Source: Vibrio neptunius
GTDB taxonomy: Bacteria > Pseudomonadota > Gammaproteobacteria > Enterobacterales > Vibrionaceae
DNA length: 64,000 nucleotides
NCBI RefSeq assembly: GCF_000967495.1
Contig: NZ_JXXU01000001.1
Span: 62,001 to 126,000, forward strand
Direction: 5' to 3'
Shown here: positions 35,626-44,879 of the stretch, piece after piece
How the letters are laid out: each line of letters opens with the position of its first letter
How positions within the stretch are numbered: position 1 is the first letter of the stretch
The notes under the pieces: generated by a model
Databases searched by the model: none
The model's input: only the letters and a program-made list of their open reading frames with translations
Told to the model about the DNA's origin: nothing
Made by a program: the position numbers and the translations under genes

Positions 35626-36417
35626 TTATCTAATGTTTTGTGCAATGGACTTGTTCATCTCTGCTAGCATAGTTTGCATGCTGTTCAGCAGACTCACGGT
35701 CACGTTGTAGGTTTGCATGATTTTTTGCAGCTGAAGTTGTGACTGAGAAACAAAGTCAGATGCACGGTTAGATACAGTATCAAGTGCTGCTTTGACCGCT
35801 TTTAGTTTACCTTGGTCAAGACCACCCGATGCTTGTAGGGTATCGGCGATGTGCTGCATGTGTGCCTTGCTAATGCGCTGGCCAGACATATAGCCCACTT
35901 CAGGCAAACTCCAGATATAATCACATGCCCGCTTTCCATCAACCTTAATACCGTGTTGATCCATGTAAGTGACAACATCCTGCCAACTGTATGACTGCAT
36001 GCCTTCTGGACCACATGCGTTAATCTTTGCTTTGAGCTTGTCGAGATATTTTGCCGATGGATCATTGGTTTTGAGATACTCGCTAATAGACATACCATCA
36101 ACCGAGAAGCCATTGTCCTGCATATACTTGACGACTTCAGGTGGTAGTTGACCCGTTGCTTTGTCACCCTCTTTTGCAACTCTGGCAATCACCTCGTCAA
36201 CGCGGTTAGCCATGTCTTGAGCGGTGCGAGATACATCCGCTTTTGCTTGCATCTGTCCGTACTTAGCATCGGCTAATTCAGACAAAAGATTCATGAATAA
36301 ATACAATACCGCTACGCCACCCGACAATACGCTATCGCCATTAATCGCATTTTCTATTTCAACTTTGTCATTTTCTTTCGACAAAGGAGCGCTCACGCCG
36401 TTATCAATTTGAAGCAT
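35626..36417 (-). CDS. EspA/SseB-like filament protein, copy 2 with internal insertion
   Basis: Second of two tandem filament subunits, 263 residues. The N-terminal 95 and C-terminal 65 residues match copy 1 closely; the C-terminal block KAVKA...SIAQNIR differs at only three positions. The middle carries about 72 extra residues. In the insert the copy-1 module YM-x2-NG-x2-VDG is present twice, as YMQDNGFSVDG and again as YMDQHGIKVDG, which suggests internal duplication and divergence. The insert adds Cys residues (INACG, RACDY). EspA-type proteins build the sheath that extends the needle to the host cell. Confidence 0.82.
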   Translation of the reverse strand: MLQIDNGVSAPLSKENDKVEIENAINGDSVLSGGVAVLYLFMNLLSELADAKYGQMQAKADVSRTAQDMANRVDEVIARVAKEGDKATGQLPPEVVKYMQDNGFSVDGMSISEYLKTNDPSAKYLDKLKAKINACGPEGMQSYSWQDVVTYMDQHGIKVDGKRACDYIWSLPEVGYMSGQRISKAHMQHIADTLQASGGLDQGKLKAVKAALDTVSNRASDFVSQSQLQLQKIMQTYNVTVSLLNSMQTMLAEMNKSIAQNIR

Positions 36418-36465
36418 AACAACTCCTTTTTTATAAATTATTGAACAGATTTATATTAATAATAA

Positions 36466-37041
36466 TTAACGGATATTCTGGGCAATAGACTTATTCATTT
36501 CAGCCAACATAGTTTGCATGCTATTTAAAAGACTGACGGTCACGTTGTATGTCTGCATTAATTTTTGCAATTGAAGTTGCGATTGTGAAACAAAGTCCGA
36601 CGCTCGATTCGATACGGTTTCTAACGAAGCTTTGACCGCTTTTAGTTTACCCTGGTCAAGACTATTGCCATTTTCTTGGAGATATTTGTCGATCGATTTT
36701 CCATCGACAGTAAAACCGTTATCTCTCATGTAGGTCACAACATCCGAAGGCAGAGTTCGCGTTGCTTTATCGCCCTCTTTTGCAGCTTCCGCCACTTTTT
36801 CGTCAACCCGGTTTGCCATATCCTGTGCAGTGCGTGACACTTCTGATTTTTTCTGCATCTGAGAATATTTTGCATCGGCCATTTCAGACAATAAGTTCAT
36901 GAACATATAAAGAACCGCAATACCACCAGAAAGCACCGAGTCACCCCTTGCTGCGATGGTATTTTGAATATCTTCACTTTGTTGAGAGTTGATGATGCTA
37001 GTACCTTGAGTACCTGATGTATCATTAAGATTAACAGCCAT
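36466..37041 (-). CDS. sseB: EspA/SseB-like filament protein, copy 1
   Basis: Filament subunit of 191 residues (SseB 196, EspA about 192), in the sseB slot before sscA. Motifs: GDSVLSGGIAVLYMFMNLLSEMADAKYSQMQ-type N-terminal helix (segment at about 33-63) and a C-terminal coiled coil (QLQLQKLMQTYNVTVSLLNS) that mediates filament packing. Followed 48 bp on by the longer copy 2. A 372-bp gap with a terminator separates it from the sseA-like gene, so the translocon genes probably have their own promoter as well. Confidence 0.87.
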   Translation of the reverse strand: MAVNLNDTSGTQGTSIINSQQSEDIQNTIAARGDSVLSGGIAVLYMFMNLLSEMADAKYSQMQKKSEVSRTAQDMANRVDEKVAEAAKEGDKATRTLPSDVVTYMRDNGFTVDGKSIDKYLQENGNSLDQGKLKAVKASLETVSNRASDFVSQSQLQLQKLMQTYNVTVSLLNSMQTMLAEMNKSIAQNIR

Positions 37042-37413
37042 AATATTTTCCTCGTATAGATAGGTTTACTACTACAAGCTGGGTTCTAAATTGGAAAGTC
37101 ACCATTTAGCATCTCAGTTTGTAGTTCCATATTACCGCTGGTATCTTTTTTTTATTTCAAATATCAAAAAATCATCATTAAAGGTGGTTTGACCAGTTTA
37201 TTAAAATGTATTTTAAATATCTAAAATTATAATAGAATCAACCATGTTTCTACATAAATTCATGCCAATCATGAAACCTATTGTCGTACCCTGCAGACTT
37301 TAATTCCAACTGTACTTATAACGAATCTGAGTATAAAAAAACCGGTACAACAATTTCGCTATACCGGTAAGGGACCATAATGGTCATTGACGAATAAATA
37401 AGACTTTTGAAAT
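37042..37413. other. Intergenic region between sseA-like and first filament gene
   Basis: 372 bp without a gene. It contains a terminator-like hairpin (37334-37368), a perfect palindrome GACCAT-A-ATGGTC at 37373-37385, and an AT-rich stretch with TATAAT on the minus strand (37226-37231) that could be a -10 element, leaving a leader of about 180 nt ahead of the filament gene. No copy of the 18-bp T3SS palindrome is here. Confidence 0.55.
37334..37368 (-). terminator. Terminator or attenuator after the sseA-like gene
   Basis: On the minus strand, ACCGGTA and TACCGGT arms around a 14-base loop, followed by seven T. It lies 46 bp past the sseA-like stop, inside what is one transcription direction from ssaB to sseF, so it would lower readthrough into the filament and translocator genes. 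Confidence 0.65.
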
Positions 37414-37755
37414 CTACATGTATTTCTTGAGCACTCTTTTCTTTGGCTTAGATGGCTCTGGCTTTTGAACATCAGAGTCTCCAAGGGTTTTGAACCCATC
37501 TTCTAACCGTTTGAAATTGTCTTCCAGCTGAGTCACTTTCGACATGATGGCTTGCTGGGAGTGGTTAAAACCTTGGGGAAATGCCTGATTCAGCTTTTCT
37601 AGTTTCCTACGAGCCTCAGGGTCATGCGCTGATTTTTCCACCAGGACCTGAATTTCACTCTGCAATTGCTCAAATTCTTTCATCTGTTCTGCAAGCATAC
37701 TACGACGGATGTTTAGATCATCCATTACGGATTTAATGTCGTTGAAGGTATCCAT
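37414..37755 (-). CDS. sseA: SseA/CesA-like chaperone of the filament protein
   Basis: Protein of 113 residues, helical and charged (MLAEQMKEFEQLQSEIQVLV, VTQLEDNFKRLEDGFKTLG), with a basic tail (PKKRVLKKYM). SPI-2 SseA (108 residues) holds SseB and SseD; EPEC CesA does the same for EspA. Position between ssaE and the filament genes and the coiled-coil make-up support the call. Confidence 0.75.
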   Translation of the reverse strand: MDTFNDIKSVMDDLNIRRSMLAEQMKEFEQLQSEIQVLVEKSAHDPEARRKLEKLNQAFPQGFNHSQQAIMSKVTQLEDNFKRLEDGFKTLGDSDVQKPEPSKPKKRVLKKYM

Positions 37756-37803
37756 AGTTTTCTCCGGTTTACAAAATAATACATAAAGTAGGTGATGTAT
37801 TTT

Positions 37804-37992
37804 TTACTGGTAGCGCTTTGCCAAAATACTGATCACATCCTGAGCGGCGTCAATCGCCTGATAAAGACTCTCTGAGGCAGGGCTGTTGCCCTTATTCAAT
37901 TCACGACGTGCATTTTTCAACTGCACAATAAAGTCGTCCTTTGTGTTCGGTTCTCGTTTTAGTGTCGATTCAAGTTGAGTAATTCGCGCCAT
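37804..37992 (-). CDS. ssaE: SsaE-like needle co-chaperone (SctE/YscE type)
   Basis: Protein of 62 residues in the ssaE slot, two helices (ARITQLESTLKREP; SESLYQAIDAAQDVISILAK) like the YscE/EscE/SsaE hairpin. It would pair with the SsaH-like protein encoded at 23760 to guard the needle subunit. Strong ribosome-binding site AGGAGG, 8 bp after ssaD. Confidence 0.7.
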   Translation of the reverse strand: MARITQLESTLKREPNTKDDFIVQLKNARRELNKGNSPASESLYQAIDAAQDVISILAKRYQ

Positions 37993-38000
37993 AACGCCTC

Positions 38001-39206
38001 CTATAAAATAAAAGGTATATGTATAAGTTCACCATCTCGGCTAAGATCTAACCCTTTCAGGTCGATATGACTTACCACATAACCACTATCAAGTTTGCTG
38101 TTTAATATCAGCCGAGTGCCATTACTTAACTCGACAAAAGGATGGCTACTGTTACCGCCAAAACTGACGATTTGCCCAGATAGATAACGAGATAGATTGT
38201 CTCTCACTGGAATGTTCTCAAATCGAATATCGATGTTCTGGCCAGTGTGCGCCATTAACTGGGTACCTACCTGACGTATCTGAGAGCGCACTTTGTTTTG
38301 AAAGTGTCCTGTTACCATGATGCTGTCCTGACGACGTTCAACCATCAGACCGTTAAGCAGACCTTTTTCACGTAGAGCCTCAATGAATTTTTGAACATAA
38401 CCACCAATATCATTGGCCACTTGCCAGTGTTTAAGACCCTGAACTTGTTCTAATTCACGAGTTACTTTGTCCCACTTCTCTCCTGATTGGATCGCACCAG
38501 AAATTCTAACGACTCCCATTCTTCTTGATGGCATAACGTTGATGTTCTGATATCCATTTGCGCTCAGCACTGATTCCACGTTGCCAATCAGAGTGTCAGT
38601 GCAAACGGCCTTATTTGTAAAACGAATAGAGTGCTGTTTTAATCCTTCTTTTAACTTAGCCATCGCTGTTGAGTTATCGCAATAACCTGTCATTGTCACT
38701 ACACCATCCACTCCCCAATTGGCATTGACCTGATGCAATGCGGGTACACTGAGCTGATTTTGCAACCACAGCTGCGGATCGAAGACAGGTGTCGCTTTCT
38801 CGGGTAGCATCAAAGTCAGAGCCATCAGAGCGGCAGTGAATAATGTCAGTGTCAGAAGTACGACCTTTGCCGCCCGGCTATGCTTGGTTTGGGCATGTCT
38901 AGGGAGCTTTTGCCATTCCAATGCATGATCAGCTTGACCAAGTACCAGACCCACACCACAGACTTCGATTGGCACCCCCATTGGTAACGCCTCTTGGGTA
39001 TTTATAAGGTTGCCGTTTGCCCACACTTGGACTGTGTCTGTTACAAACACACTCTTGTCTTCAACCCTAATGTGTAATCGTTCACGTTCAGCGAGTGGCA
39101 CCATAATGTCGCCGCTAGGTCCCATTGAGAGCTCACCCTGAGGTAGTTTCAACTCTCTACCCTGCATTGGGCCTGTCAGCCATAAAAGCTTGGTACTGTT
39201 TTCCAT
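38001..39206 (-). CDS. ssaD: T3SS outer inner-membrane ring protein SsaD-like (SctD)
   Basis: Single-pass inner-membrane ring protein, 401 residues from the ATG at 39206 behind GGGAG (Salmonella SsaD 403). N-terminal cytoplasmic FHA-like domain (about 1-105), one TM (about 118-138, VVLLTLTLFTAALMALTLML), then periplasmic ring-building domains with BON-like repeats to the C-terminus. The order ssaB-C-D-E is that of SPI-2. Confidence 0.9.
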   Translation of the reverse strand: MENSTKLLWLTGPMQGRELKLPQGELSMGPSGDIMVPLAERERLHIRVEDKSVFVTDTVQVWANGNLINTQEALPMGVPIEVCGVGLVLGQADHALEWQKLPRHAQTKHSRAAKVVLLTLTLFTAALMALTLMLPEKATPVFDPQLWLQNQLSVPALHQVNANWGVDGVVTMTGYCDNSTAMAKLKEGLKQHSIRFTNKAVCTDTLIGNVESVLSANGYQNINVMPSRRMGVVRISGAIQSGEKWDKVTRELEQVQGLKHWQVANDIGGYVQKFIEALREKGLLNGLMVERRQDSIMVTGHFQNKVRSQIRQVGTQLMAHTGQNIDIRFENIPVRDNLSRYLSGQIVSFGGNSSHPFVELSNGTRLILNSKLDSGYVVSHIDLKGLDLSRDGELIHIPFIL

Positions 39207-39218
39207 AGCTACTCCCAT

Positions 39219-40673
39219 TTATTGATTGACGGGTTCTGCCTTGATCAAGAACAGACGCATAACACTTTGCTTACTATGGTCTGTACTACGGAAAAGTCCC
39301 CCTAATAGCGGGATATCACCCAACAATGGAATTTTATTTTCTACGGTATGGTCTTTCTCTTGAACGAAGCCACCAAGCAACAGACTCTCACCAGTTTTCA
39401 GTGTCGCTTGGGTAGCAATCTCTGAGTTCTCCACTTGAGGCAATGGATCTTTACTGCTGACGGGCTTGGATTGTTGGCCATCTTGAATATTTAGTGACAG
39501 CATCACTTTCTTATAGTGGTTCTCAGTGACCAGTCTTGGCGTCACTCTCAAAAGAGAACCTGTTGTTACAGACTCCAATTTCGCGACTTTTTCCCCTTCA
39601 ATCTTGGTGTAAAAGGTAACGTTTTTATCTAACACAGCCTGCACATTGTTTAGCGTTACGACAGAAGGTCTCGAAAGAACTTTTGCTTTCGAATTCTGCT
39701 CTAGTGCATTGAGCCGAACCATAAAGTTTCCAGTATTACCAATCACAGTCGAGAAATTATCACTACTTAAGCTGCCCTGATTAAACGTAATACTACCACC
39801 TCCGATTTTAGCCGCTGCTGACCAGTCGATACCTAATTGGTTAAAATCTGATGTATCGACATCGATGATGGTTACCGAGACTTCAATCATGGTCGGGGTA
39901 ATATCGAGTTGCTTGATCAGAGAAGCGTACATTGCCATGTCCATTTTATTGGTACGAATGATCACAGCGTTCTGACGGGAATCGGCAGAAAAGCTGGTCG
40001 AGGTCTGGTTGCTTTCATCAGGCCCTTGATCTTGCTCTATTTGTTTAAGTACAGAGACAACACCTGGTACGGTGACATCTTGGCTTCGATAGCTATAAAC
40101 CGTATCTGTAGCTGATGCATATTTAAGCGGAAAGATCTTGACGGACTTCTGGGATTGAGCGTGCTGTTTCGAATCATTGTCCAACTGCTGGACAAACTTA
40201 CTTACCGTACTTACGCATGCTGGTACGCCGTTTACCTGTACTGCATGAAGCCCTGAAATTGGTGTCACTTCACATGCAACTTTATCCATGAATCCAGCTT
40301 TCGCGATGTAACGCGTCGCCTCCTGATTGGACAAAGAGGACAGTGAAATTACTTCGTTGGTCACTTCTCTTGCTTTGTTTACATGCAACAAATCGCCGTC
40401 ATAGTACCAGACTAAGCCGTATTGTTGAGCTAGCATCTTCAGTATCTGCTTTGGTGTCTGACCCTCAATTTGACCACTGAAAGTGTCTTTTACCTGATCG
40501 CTCACTTCCATAGGAATACCATAGTTTTTACCTACATCTTCAATGACAGATTTTAACGGTGTCCCTCGGCTATAAAATACAAACGGCTCACCATGCCACT
40601 GGACAGCAGATATTGGTGCAGCATGGGCAAAGTTGATCGTAAATAGAAGTAACCAGCATAGTAATTTCTTCAT
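39219..40673 (-). CDS. ssaC: T3SS secretin SsaC-like (SctC)
   Basis: Outer-membrane secretin ring, 484 residues from the ATG at 40673 behind GGAGGAG (SsaC 497). Sec signal peptide (about 1-18), N0 and N1/N3 periplasmic domains, and secretin core with the signature VPLLGDIPLLGGLFR-like segment (here KIPLLGDIPLLGGLF) near the C-terminus. The ATGA at its start overlaps the stop of ssaB. Confidence 0.95.
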   Translation of the reverse strand: MKKLLCWLLLFTINFAHAAPISAVQWHGEPFVFYSRGTPLKSVIEDVGKNYGIPMEVSDQVKDTFSGQIEGQTPKQILKMLAQQYGLVWYYDGDLLHVNKAREVTNEVISLSSLSNQEATRYIAKAGFMDKVACEVTPISGLHAVQVNGVPACVSTVSKFVQQLDNDSKQHAQSQKSVKIFPLKYASATDTVYSYRSQDVTVPGVVSVLKQIEQDQGPDESNQTSTSFSADSRQNAVIIRTNKMDMAMYASLIKQLDITPTMIEVSVTIIDVDTSDFNQLGIDWSAAAKIGGGSITFNQGSLSSDNFSTVIGNTGNFMVRLNALEQNSKAKVLSRPSVVTLNNVQAVLDKNVTFYTKIEGEKVAKLESVTTGSLLRVTPRLVTENHYKKVMLSLNIQDGQQSKPVSSKDPLPQVENSEIATQATLKTGESLLLGGFVQEKDHTVENKIPLLGDIPLLGGLFRSTDHSKQSVMRLFLIKAEPVNQ

Positions 40674-41059
40674 AGTTTTCTCCTCCAAATACGAGGCTTG
40701 CTAAGAGCTGTGGGTTTCAACATTTCTTGCTCAAGATACCTGCCTAGAGCCAGTTGCATCTTGAAAGAAGAAACCAACTCTTGGTCGTCGAGATCACTGG
40801 GGTAATAACGCCACAGCACCCACTCCTGATTGTTGTGATCTAAGCTACATTCCCACCCCTCTTCACAAGCGGCGAGCACCAGAGAAGCTTGTATCGACCA
40901 TACTCGATCGCTTGGCGGTTCTATCTGTATTCCTATCGTCACGCAATGCTCTGATTTCAACCAGCGGATTCGTCTACTCGCACATTGACCCTGCCATTGG
41001 CTATCATCTTGTAGGTTATCTGTAACTAGATAGCCCATCGCAATTAAACGTTCGATCAT
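40670..41059 (-). CDS. ssaB: SsaB/SpiC-position T3SS protein
   Basis: Protein of 129 residues, first gene of the block and upstream of the secretin, as SsaB (SpiC, about 130 residues) is. The ATG at 41059 behind GAGG is preferred to an upstream codon at 41086. With this start the palindromic operator sits at the same distance as in the other three blocks. The sequence (LQDDSQWQGQCASRRIRWLKSE and following) also resembles class I chaperones of the CesT fold. SpiC helps order secretion with SsaM and SsaL. Family call by position. Confidence 0.6.
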   Translation of the reverse strand: MIERLIAMGYLVTDNLQDDSQWQGQCASRRIRWLKSEHCVTIGIQIEPPSDRVWSIQASLVLAACEEGWECSLDHNNQEWVLWRYYPSDLDDQELVSSFKMQLALGRYLEQEMLKPTALSKPRIWRRKL

Positions 41060-41116
41060 TGGAAACCTCTTTCTCCGATTTCGCATTCAGTATGTATCGC
41101 GAGGTGATGGTGCGGT

Positions 41117-41134
41117 ATCAGGTGAACACCTTAG
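41117..41134 (-). promoter_or_regulatory. T3SS palindrome, copy 3 (between ssaB and ssrA)
   Basis: ATCAGGT-gaac-ACCTTAG, centred 66.5 bp upstream of the ssaB start and 140 bp upstream of divergent ssrA. It is the only copy with a degenerate right arm (CTTAG for CTGAT). Confidence 0.72.
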
Positions 41135-41265
41135 TCTCTCGTAGGCTGAAAAGTTTTATCATCTATATCAGGGAAAGATGGATCTTACGTGATGCTTCAC
41201 GCTAAGGTAGAAAGAACGAATCTCAGAAGTGATTGCGTTAAAAATCAATGACTACAGGAGTAGAC

Positions 41266-44046
41266 ATGAAAACTCGTTGGAATTCTTCATTGGTCACCAA
41301 GCTCACCATAGCCTTTATTTCGGTGTTTATGGGCTTGTGGGTACTCATTCAGATCAATGCATTCGACAACACCTACAACAGTACGTTAAATCAAACACTA
41401 AAGAGCTATAACCAGATTAGTGAGATTCGAGCGCAGATGAATCGCAGCCTTTTTGCTCAAGCTATGGATGATACTCAACAATTCGAGCAACGTCTTCAAC
41501 GGTTCCAGACCATGAAAGTGGACCCAAATGTGGAGTTAGTTGCTCATCAGTTCAATATTGGCAAAACCTCACCGCACATAGAGCGGAAACAACTTTGGGC
41601 GCTTCAAACGTTTGGCATCGCAGGCCAACAACGCTACGTTGATAGCTTTATTATTGAACCAGGACGACAAGTGTCCATTTATGCCGCATCTGAGGTCGAA
41701 CGCTCCCATCTCGATCAGCGACTCGATGAAATTGTCGAATTATCGCAACTTCCAACTGAAGATGGTTTTCGCTGGAGCGAGCCAAAATATGATACCGCTA
41801 GAGATAGTACCTACCTGCTGCTTAGCTACACATTAAACCCAGAGGATGAGAGAGCTCGTCAAGTCGGATTTGCTATTGATATCAAGGACGTCGTTACTGT
41901 ATCCAACGTTTATTCCAAAGGCGATCAGAATTTATTTCTCACACCTAAAGGGGTGATTCCATTTCATGGACAGGACAAACCCAATTCACAAACTCAAGCC
42001 CAACTCAATAGCCACATCATTCACTCAGGAGGGATTGAAAATGTAGAAGAGTTATTTGAAGTCGCTGATTATTACGTCGTAAGCAAATTCATAGATGGAC
42101 CTGATTGGCTCCAGATTTCAATGGTCCCTAAGTTGAGAATTGAACGAATAGCTTACACCCCATTTTATAGCGAGCTAAAGTGGTCGTTAATCTCTTTTGC
42201 TGTGATGATCTTGGTGATGCTTTGGATCCTATGGAAGTCACTGGCAGAGACGATCCGCAACTTTGTAGGCATCATCAAAAGTGACCGTCAGCCGACTTTC
42301 GCTCGTCGTTTGCCCGAATCACGAAAAGATGAACTTGGTGATATTGCTCGCGCATATAACATGTTGCTCGACACCATTAAGTCAAGCTATGACGAACTAG
42401 AATCGAAAGTAGAACAACGTACGGTTGAGCTCGCTCATGCCAAACAACTTGCTGAAAAAGCGACGGCGCGAAAAAGCGAACACCTCACCAATATTAGCCA
42501 CGAGTTGCGTACACCTCTTAATGGCATTACAGGCTCACTTGAGTTGTTGCGCAATACTCAGATGAATGAACAACAAGCCGATTTAAGAAACACTGCGTAT
42601 ACCTGTGCTAAGTCTTTGCTTAGCATCATTAACAACCTACTCGATTTTTCAAGAATTGAAGCGGATCAGATAGAGTTAAATCTAGCCAACAATCCACTAC
42701 TTAAGGTGGTTGATGAAGCCATGCTGACCATTCAATCAAATGTCGTCAACAAGCCTATTGAATTAAAAACTCTGGTCGCAGACAATGTGCCAGAAAGCTG
42801 CACATTTGATCCTATTCGTGTCAGACAGGTACTGGTCAACTTACTGGGCAACGCAGCTAAGTTCACTGAGCAAGGTCACATCTTTCTCTATATCGAAGTC
42901 AAAGACGACACGCTTTGTTTCACGGTCGAAGATACAGGGCCAGGTATTGCCGCCCACAAACTGGATGAAGTGTTTGAACCCTTCAGACAATCTTCTTCAC
43001 ATCAGGTTGGAACTGGCCTCGGATTACCAATTTCCCGGAAGCTCGCGACCATTATGGGGGGGAATCTAACCTTAAAAAGTGAACTTGGTACAGGTTCAAC
43101 TTTTATTTTCTCTTTGCCTATGACGGAGCCCGGAATGCGATTACTCCTTAAACAAGGCGTCATTGATGCACCAGAAAATTTACACACACAAATTTCACTT
43201 TGGGGTGGTGAGTGTGTCGACAACCACTCTGATTCACTTCAAAACCAAGAACTGAATTATTTGCCTTGGCGACTTTGGAAGCGTCTATACGAAATTCAGC
43301 ATGGGATTTCAACCGAGAAAACCCTAGTTCCCGCGAAGGAAATGTTACCCTGGAAATTAAAGATACTCCTAGTGGATGACGTGGAAACCAATCGCGATAT
43401 CATCACCAAGATGTTGACTGAGCTCGGTCAAGAAGTGATTTGCGTAGAGAGCGGTGAGTTCGCCTTACAGTCTGGCGAACGCCATATCTTCGATTTAGTA
43501 TTGATGGATATACGAATGCCTGGTTTAGATGGTTACCAAGCAACGCAACTTTGGCGTGATAGCGAGTCTATCCTTGATACCGAATGTCCTATTATGGCGT
43601 TAACGGCCAACGCCAATCATTCTGAACACGATAAGTCTATGCACCTGATGAACGGTTATCTCACCAAACCGGTTTCATTAAAGGAGCTGGCAAAAGCGCT
43701 TGATATTGCGGCAGAAATTCAAATAGATCGCGACATGCAGCCCGATATCAATATCGATTCAAATGCCCCGATTATGGATTTCACTGAAGAGGAATTTACT
43801 CAACGTCTCGCCAATCATTTCCAAGATATGGCGCAGGCAGCCAAAGAAAGTTTTGCCGATCACAATTGGCAGGAACTGAGAGATATATTACACAATGTTA
43901 AGGGAAGTGCAGGTCTCGCAGGTGTAAATCTTGTGTCTGAAGCGGCAGCAGAGTTAGAAAAGCAATTAGAGCTAACCAACCATATTAACGCGAAAGAACT
44001 CGAGCCTCTGCTTCGAGCCTTGAAAAACTATCAAACGCAGTCTTAG
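41266..44046 (+). CDS. ssrA: Hybrid sensor kinase SsrA/EsrA-like
   Basis: Membrane hybrid histidine kinase of 926 residues (SsrA 920) from the ATG at 41266 behind CAGGAG. Order: TM1 (about 15-33), periplasmic sensor (about 34-300), TM2 (about 305-325), HAMP, coiled coil, HisKA with His412 (SHELRTPLNG), HATPase with N box (NLLGNAAKF) and G boxes. A receiver domain with Asp748 (LMDIRMPG) and a C-terminal Hpt domain with His876 (HNVKGSAG) follow. This is a full phosphorelay to the SsrB-like regulator. It is divergent from ssaB and convergent with ssrB, unlike the tandem ssrA-ssrB operon of Salmonella. Confidence 0.9.
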   Translation: MKTRWNSSLVTKLTIAFISVFMGLWVLIQINAFDNTYNSTLNQTLKSYNQISEIRAQMNRSLFAQAMDDTQQFEQRLQRFQTMKVDPNVELVAHQFNIGKTSPHIERKQLWALQTFGIAGQQRYVDSFIIEPGRQVSIYAASEVERSHLDQRLDEIVELSQLPTEDGFRWSEPKYDTARDSTYLLLSYTLNPEDERARQVGFAIDIKDVVTVSNVYSKGDQNLFLTPKGVIPFHGQDKPNSQTQAQLNSHIIHSGGIENVEELFEVADYYVVSKFIDGPDWLQISMVPKLRIERIAYTPFYSELKWSLISFAVMILVMLWILWKSLAETIRNFVGIIKSDRQPTFARRLPESRKDELGDIARAYNMLLDTIKSSYDELESKVEQRTVELAHAKQLAEKATARKSEHLTNISHELRTPLNGITGSLELLRNTQMNEQQADLRNTAYTCAKSLLSIINNLLDFSRIEADQIELNLANNPLLKVVDEAMLTIQSNVVNKPIELKTLVADNVPESCTFDPIRVRQVLVNLLGNAAKFTEQGHIFLYIEVKDDTLCFTVEDTGPGIAAHKLDEVFEPFRQSSSHQVGTGLGLPISRKLATIMGGNLTLKSELGTGSTFIFSLPMTEPGMRLLLKQGVIDAPENLHTQISLWGGECVDNHSDSLQNQELNYLPWRLWKRLYEIQHGISTEKTLVPAKEMLPWKLKILLVDDVETNRDIITKMLTELGQEVICVESGEFALQSGERHIFDLVLMDIRMPGLDGYQATQLWRDSESILDTECPIMALTANANHSEHDKSMHLMNGYLTKPVSLKELAKALDIAAEIQIDRDMQPDINIDSNAPIMDFTEEEFTQRLANHFQDMAQAAKESFADHNWQELRDILHNVKGSAGLAGVNLVSEAAAELEKQLELTNHINAKELEPLLRALKNYQTQS

Positions 44047-44064
44047 CTAACCGAGCCCCAGGGA

Positions 44065-44100
44065 AAACGGCGATCCTGTTGGACACAGCATTCGCCGTTT
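44065..44100. terminator. Bidirectional terminator between ssrA and ssrB
   Basis: Nine-base stem AAACGGCGA / TCGCCGTTT enclosing an inner CTGT/ACAG stem. On the minus strand TTTT follows; on the plus strand only TTTGAA. It separates two convergent genes. Confidence 0.7.
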
Positions 44101-44116
44101 GAATACAGCGGTTAAA

Positions 44117-44761
44117 TTAAATGCCCATTCTATGAGCCCATTTCATCAAATCGGCCACATTGTGAGCATCGAGCTTGCGCATGATGTTCATTCGGTGTGT
44201 TTCTACTGTTTTTAGACCAATCAGTAGTACTTCTGCAATGTCACGATTACGTTTGCCTTCGAAGATCAATTTGAGCACCTGTTTCTCACGTGGTGTTAAA
44301 ACAGGAATATCCCCTTCCTCGACACCGCTCAATGCTTCAATATGTTTAGCATCGAGAGCAGGATCAAGAAAACTCTTGCCTCGAGTAACACTCTTGATCG
44401 CCGCAAGTAAGGTGCTTTTCGACCCATTCTTCAACACATAGCCGTTTGAGCCTGCATCTAACGCCTCTCTTGCCTTTCGCTCTTCTTCCGAAGCTGTAAG
44501 AACAATAATCATCATATCTGGCCAGCGCTTGCGTAACTGCCTAATCGCCTCAACACCGGACATGCCAGGAAGATTTAGGTCCATGAAGACCATATCTGGC
44601 TTCAGCTTGAGACATTCCTCATATACCCCTAACCCATCTGTAACAAAGCCGACCAGCTCTAGATTTGGGTATGGAGAAAGGCAACTTTTTAAACCATCGA
44701 ATATAAGGTCGTGATCATCCACAACCAAGATTTTTAAATGTGAATACTCGCCAAATGTCAT
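44117..44761 (-). CDS. ssrB: Response regulator SsrB/EsrB-like (NarL family)
   Basis: Two-domain regulator of 214 residues (SsrB 212). Receiver domain with phosphoacceptor Asp61 (FMDLNLPGMSG) and C-terminal LuxR/NarL helix-turn-helix (TPREKQVLKLI, IGLKTVETHRMNIMRKL). The ATG at 44761 is chosen because GGAG is 7 bp ahead of it but only 1 bp ahead of the alternative ATG at 44767. It follows ssaU in the same direction after 160 bp with no terminator seen, so it may be read from the ssaR promoter as well as its own. Likely ligand of the four 18-bp palindromes. Confidence 0.9.
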   Translation of the reverse strand: MTFGEYSHLKILVVDDHDLIFDGLKSCLSPYPNLELVGFVTDGLGVYEECLKLKPDMVFMDLNLPGMSGVEAIRQLRKRWPDMMIIVLTASEEERKAREALDAGSNGYVLKNGSKSTLLAAIKSVTRGKSFLDPALDAKHIEALSGVEEGDIPVLTPREKQVLKLIFEGKRNRDIAEVLLIGLKTVETHRMNIMRKLDAHNVADLMKWAHRMGI

Positions 44762-44879
44762 CGTCATTCTCCACGTCAGAAACCGATGCGTATAAGGTTC
44801 AATATAACCAAACTGCTACGAATTTATTGTTGTTATTGTTATTCAATCTATCATTCGACGTGAAGTTATCAAGGTTGTT

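Noticed and set aside
35626..36417. Second filament gene as a frameshifted or broken copy
   Set aside because: The frame is open through both conserved ends and the insert keeps repeated motifs, so it is an intact variant.
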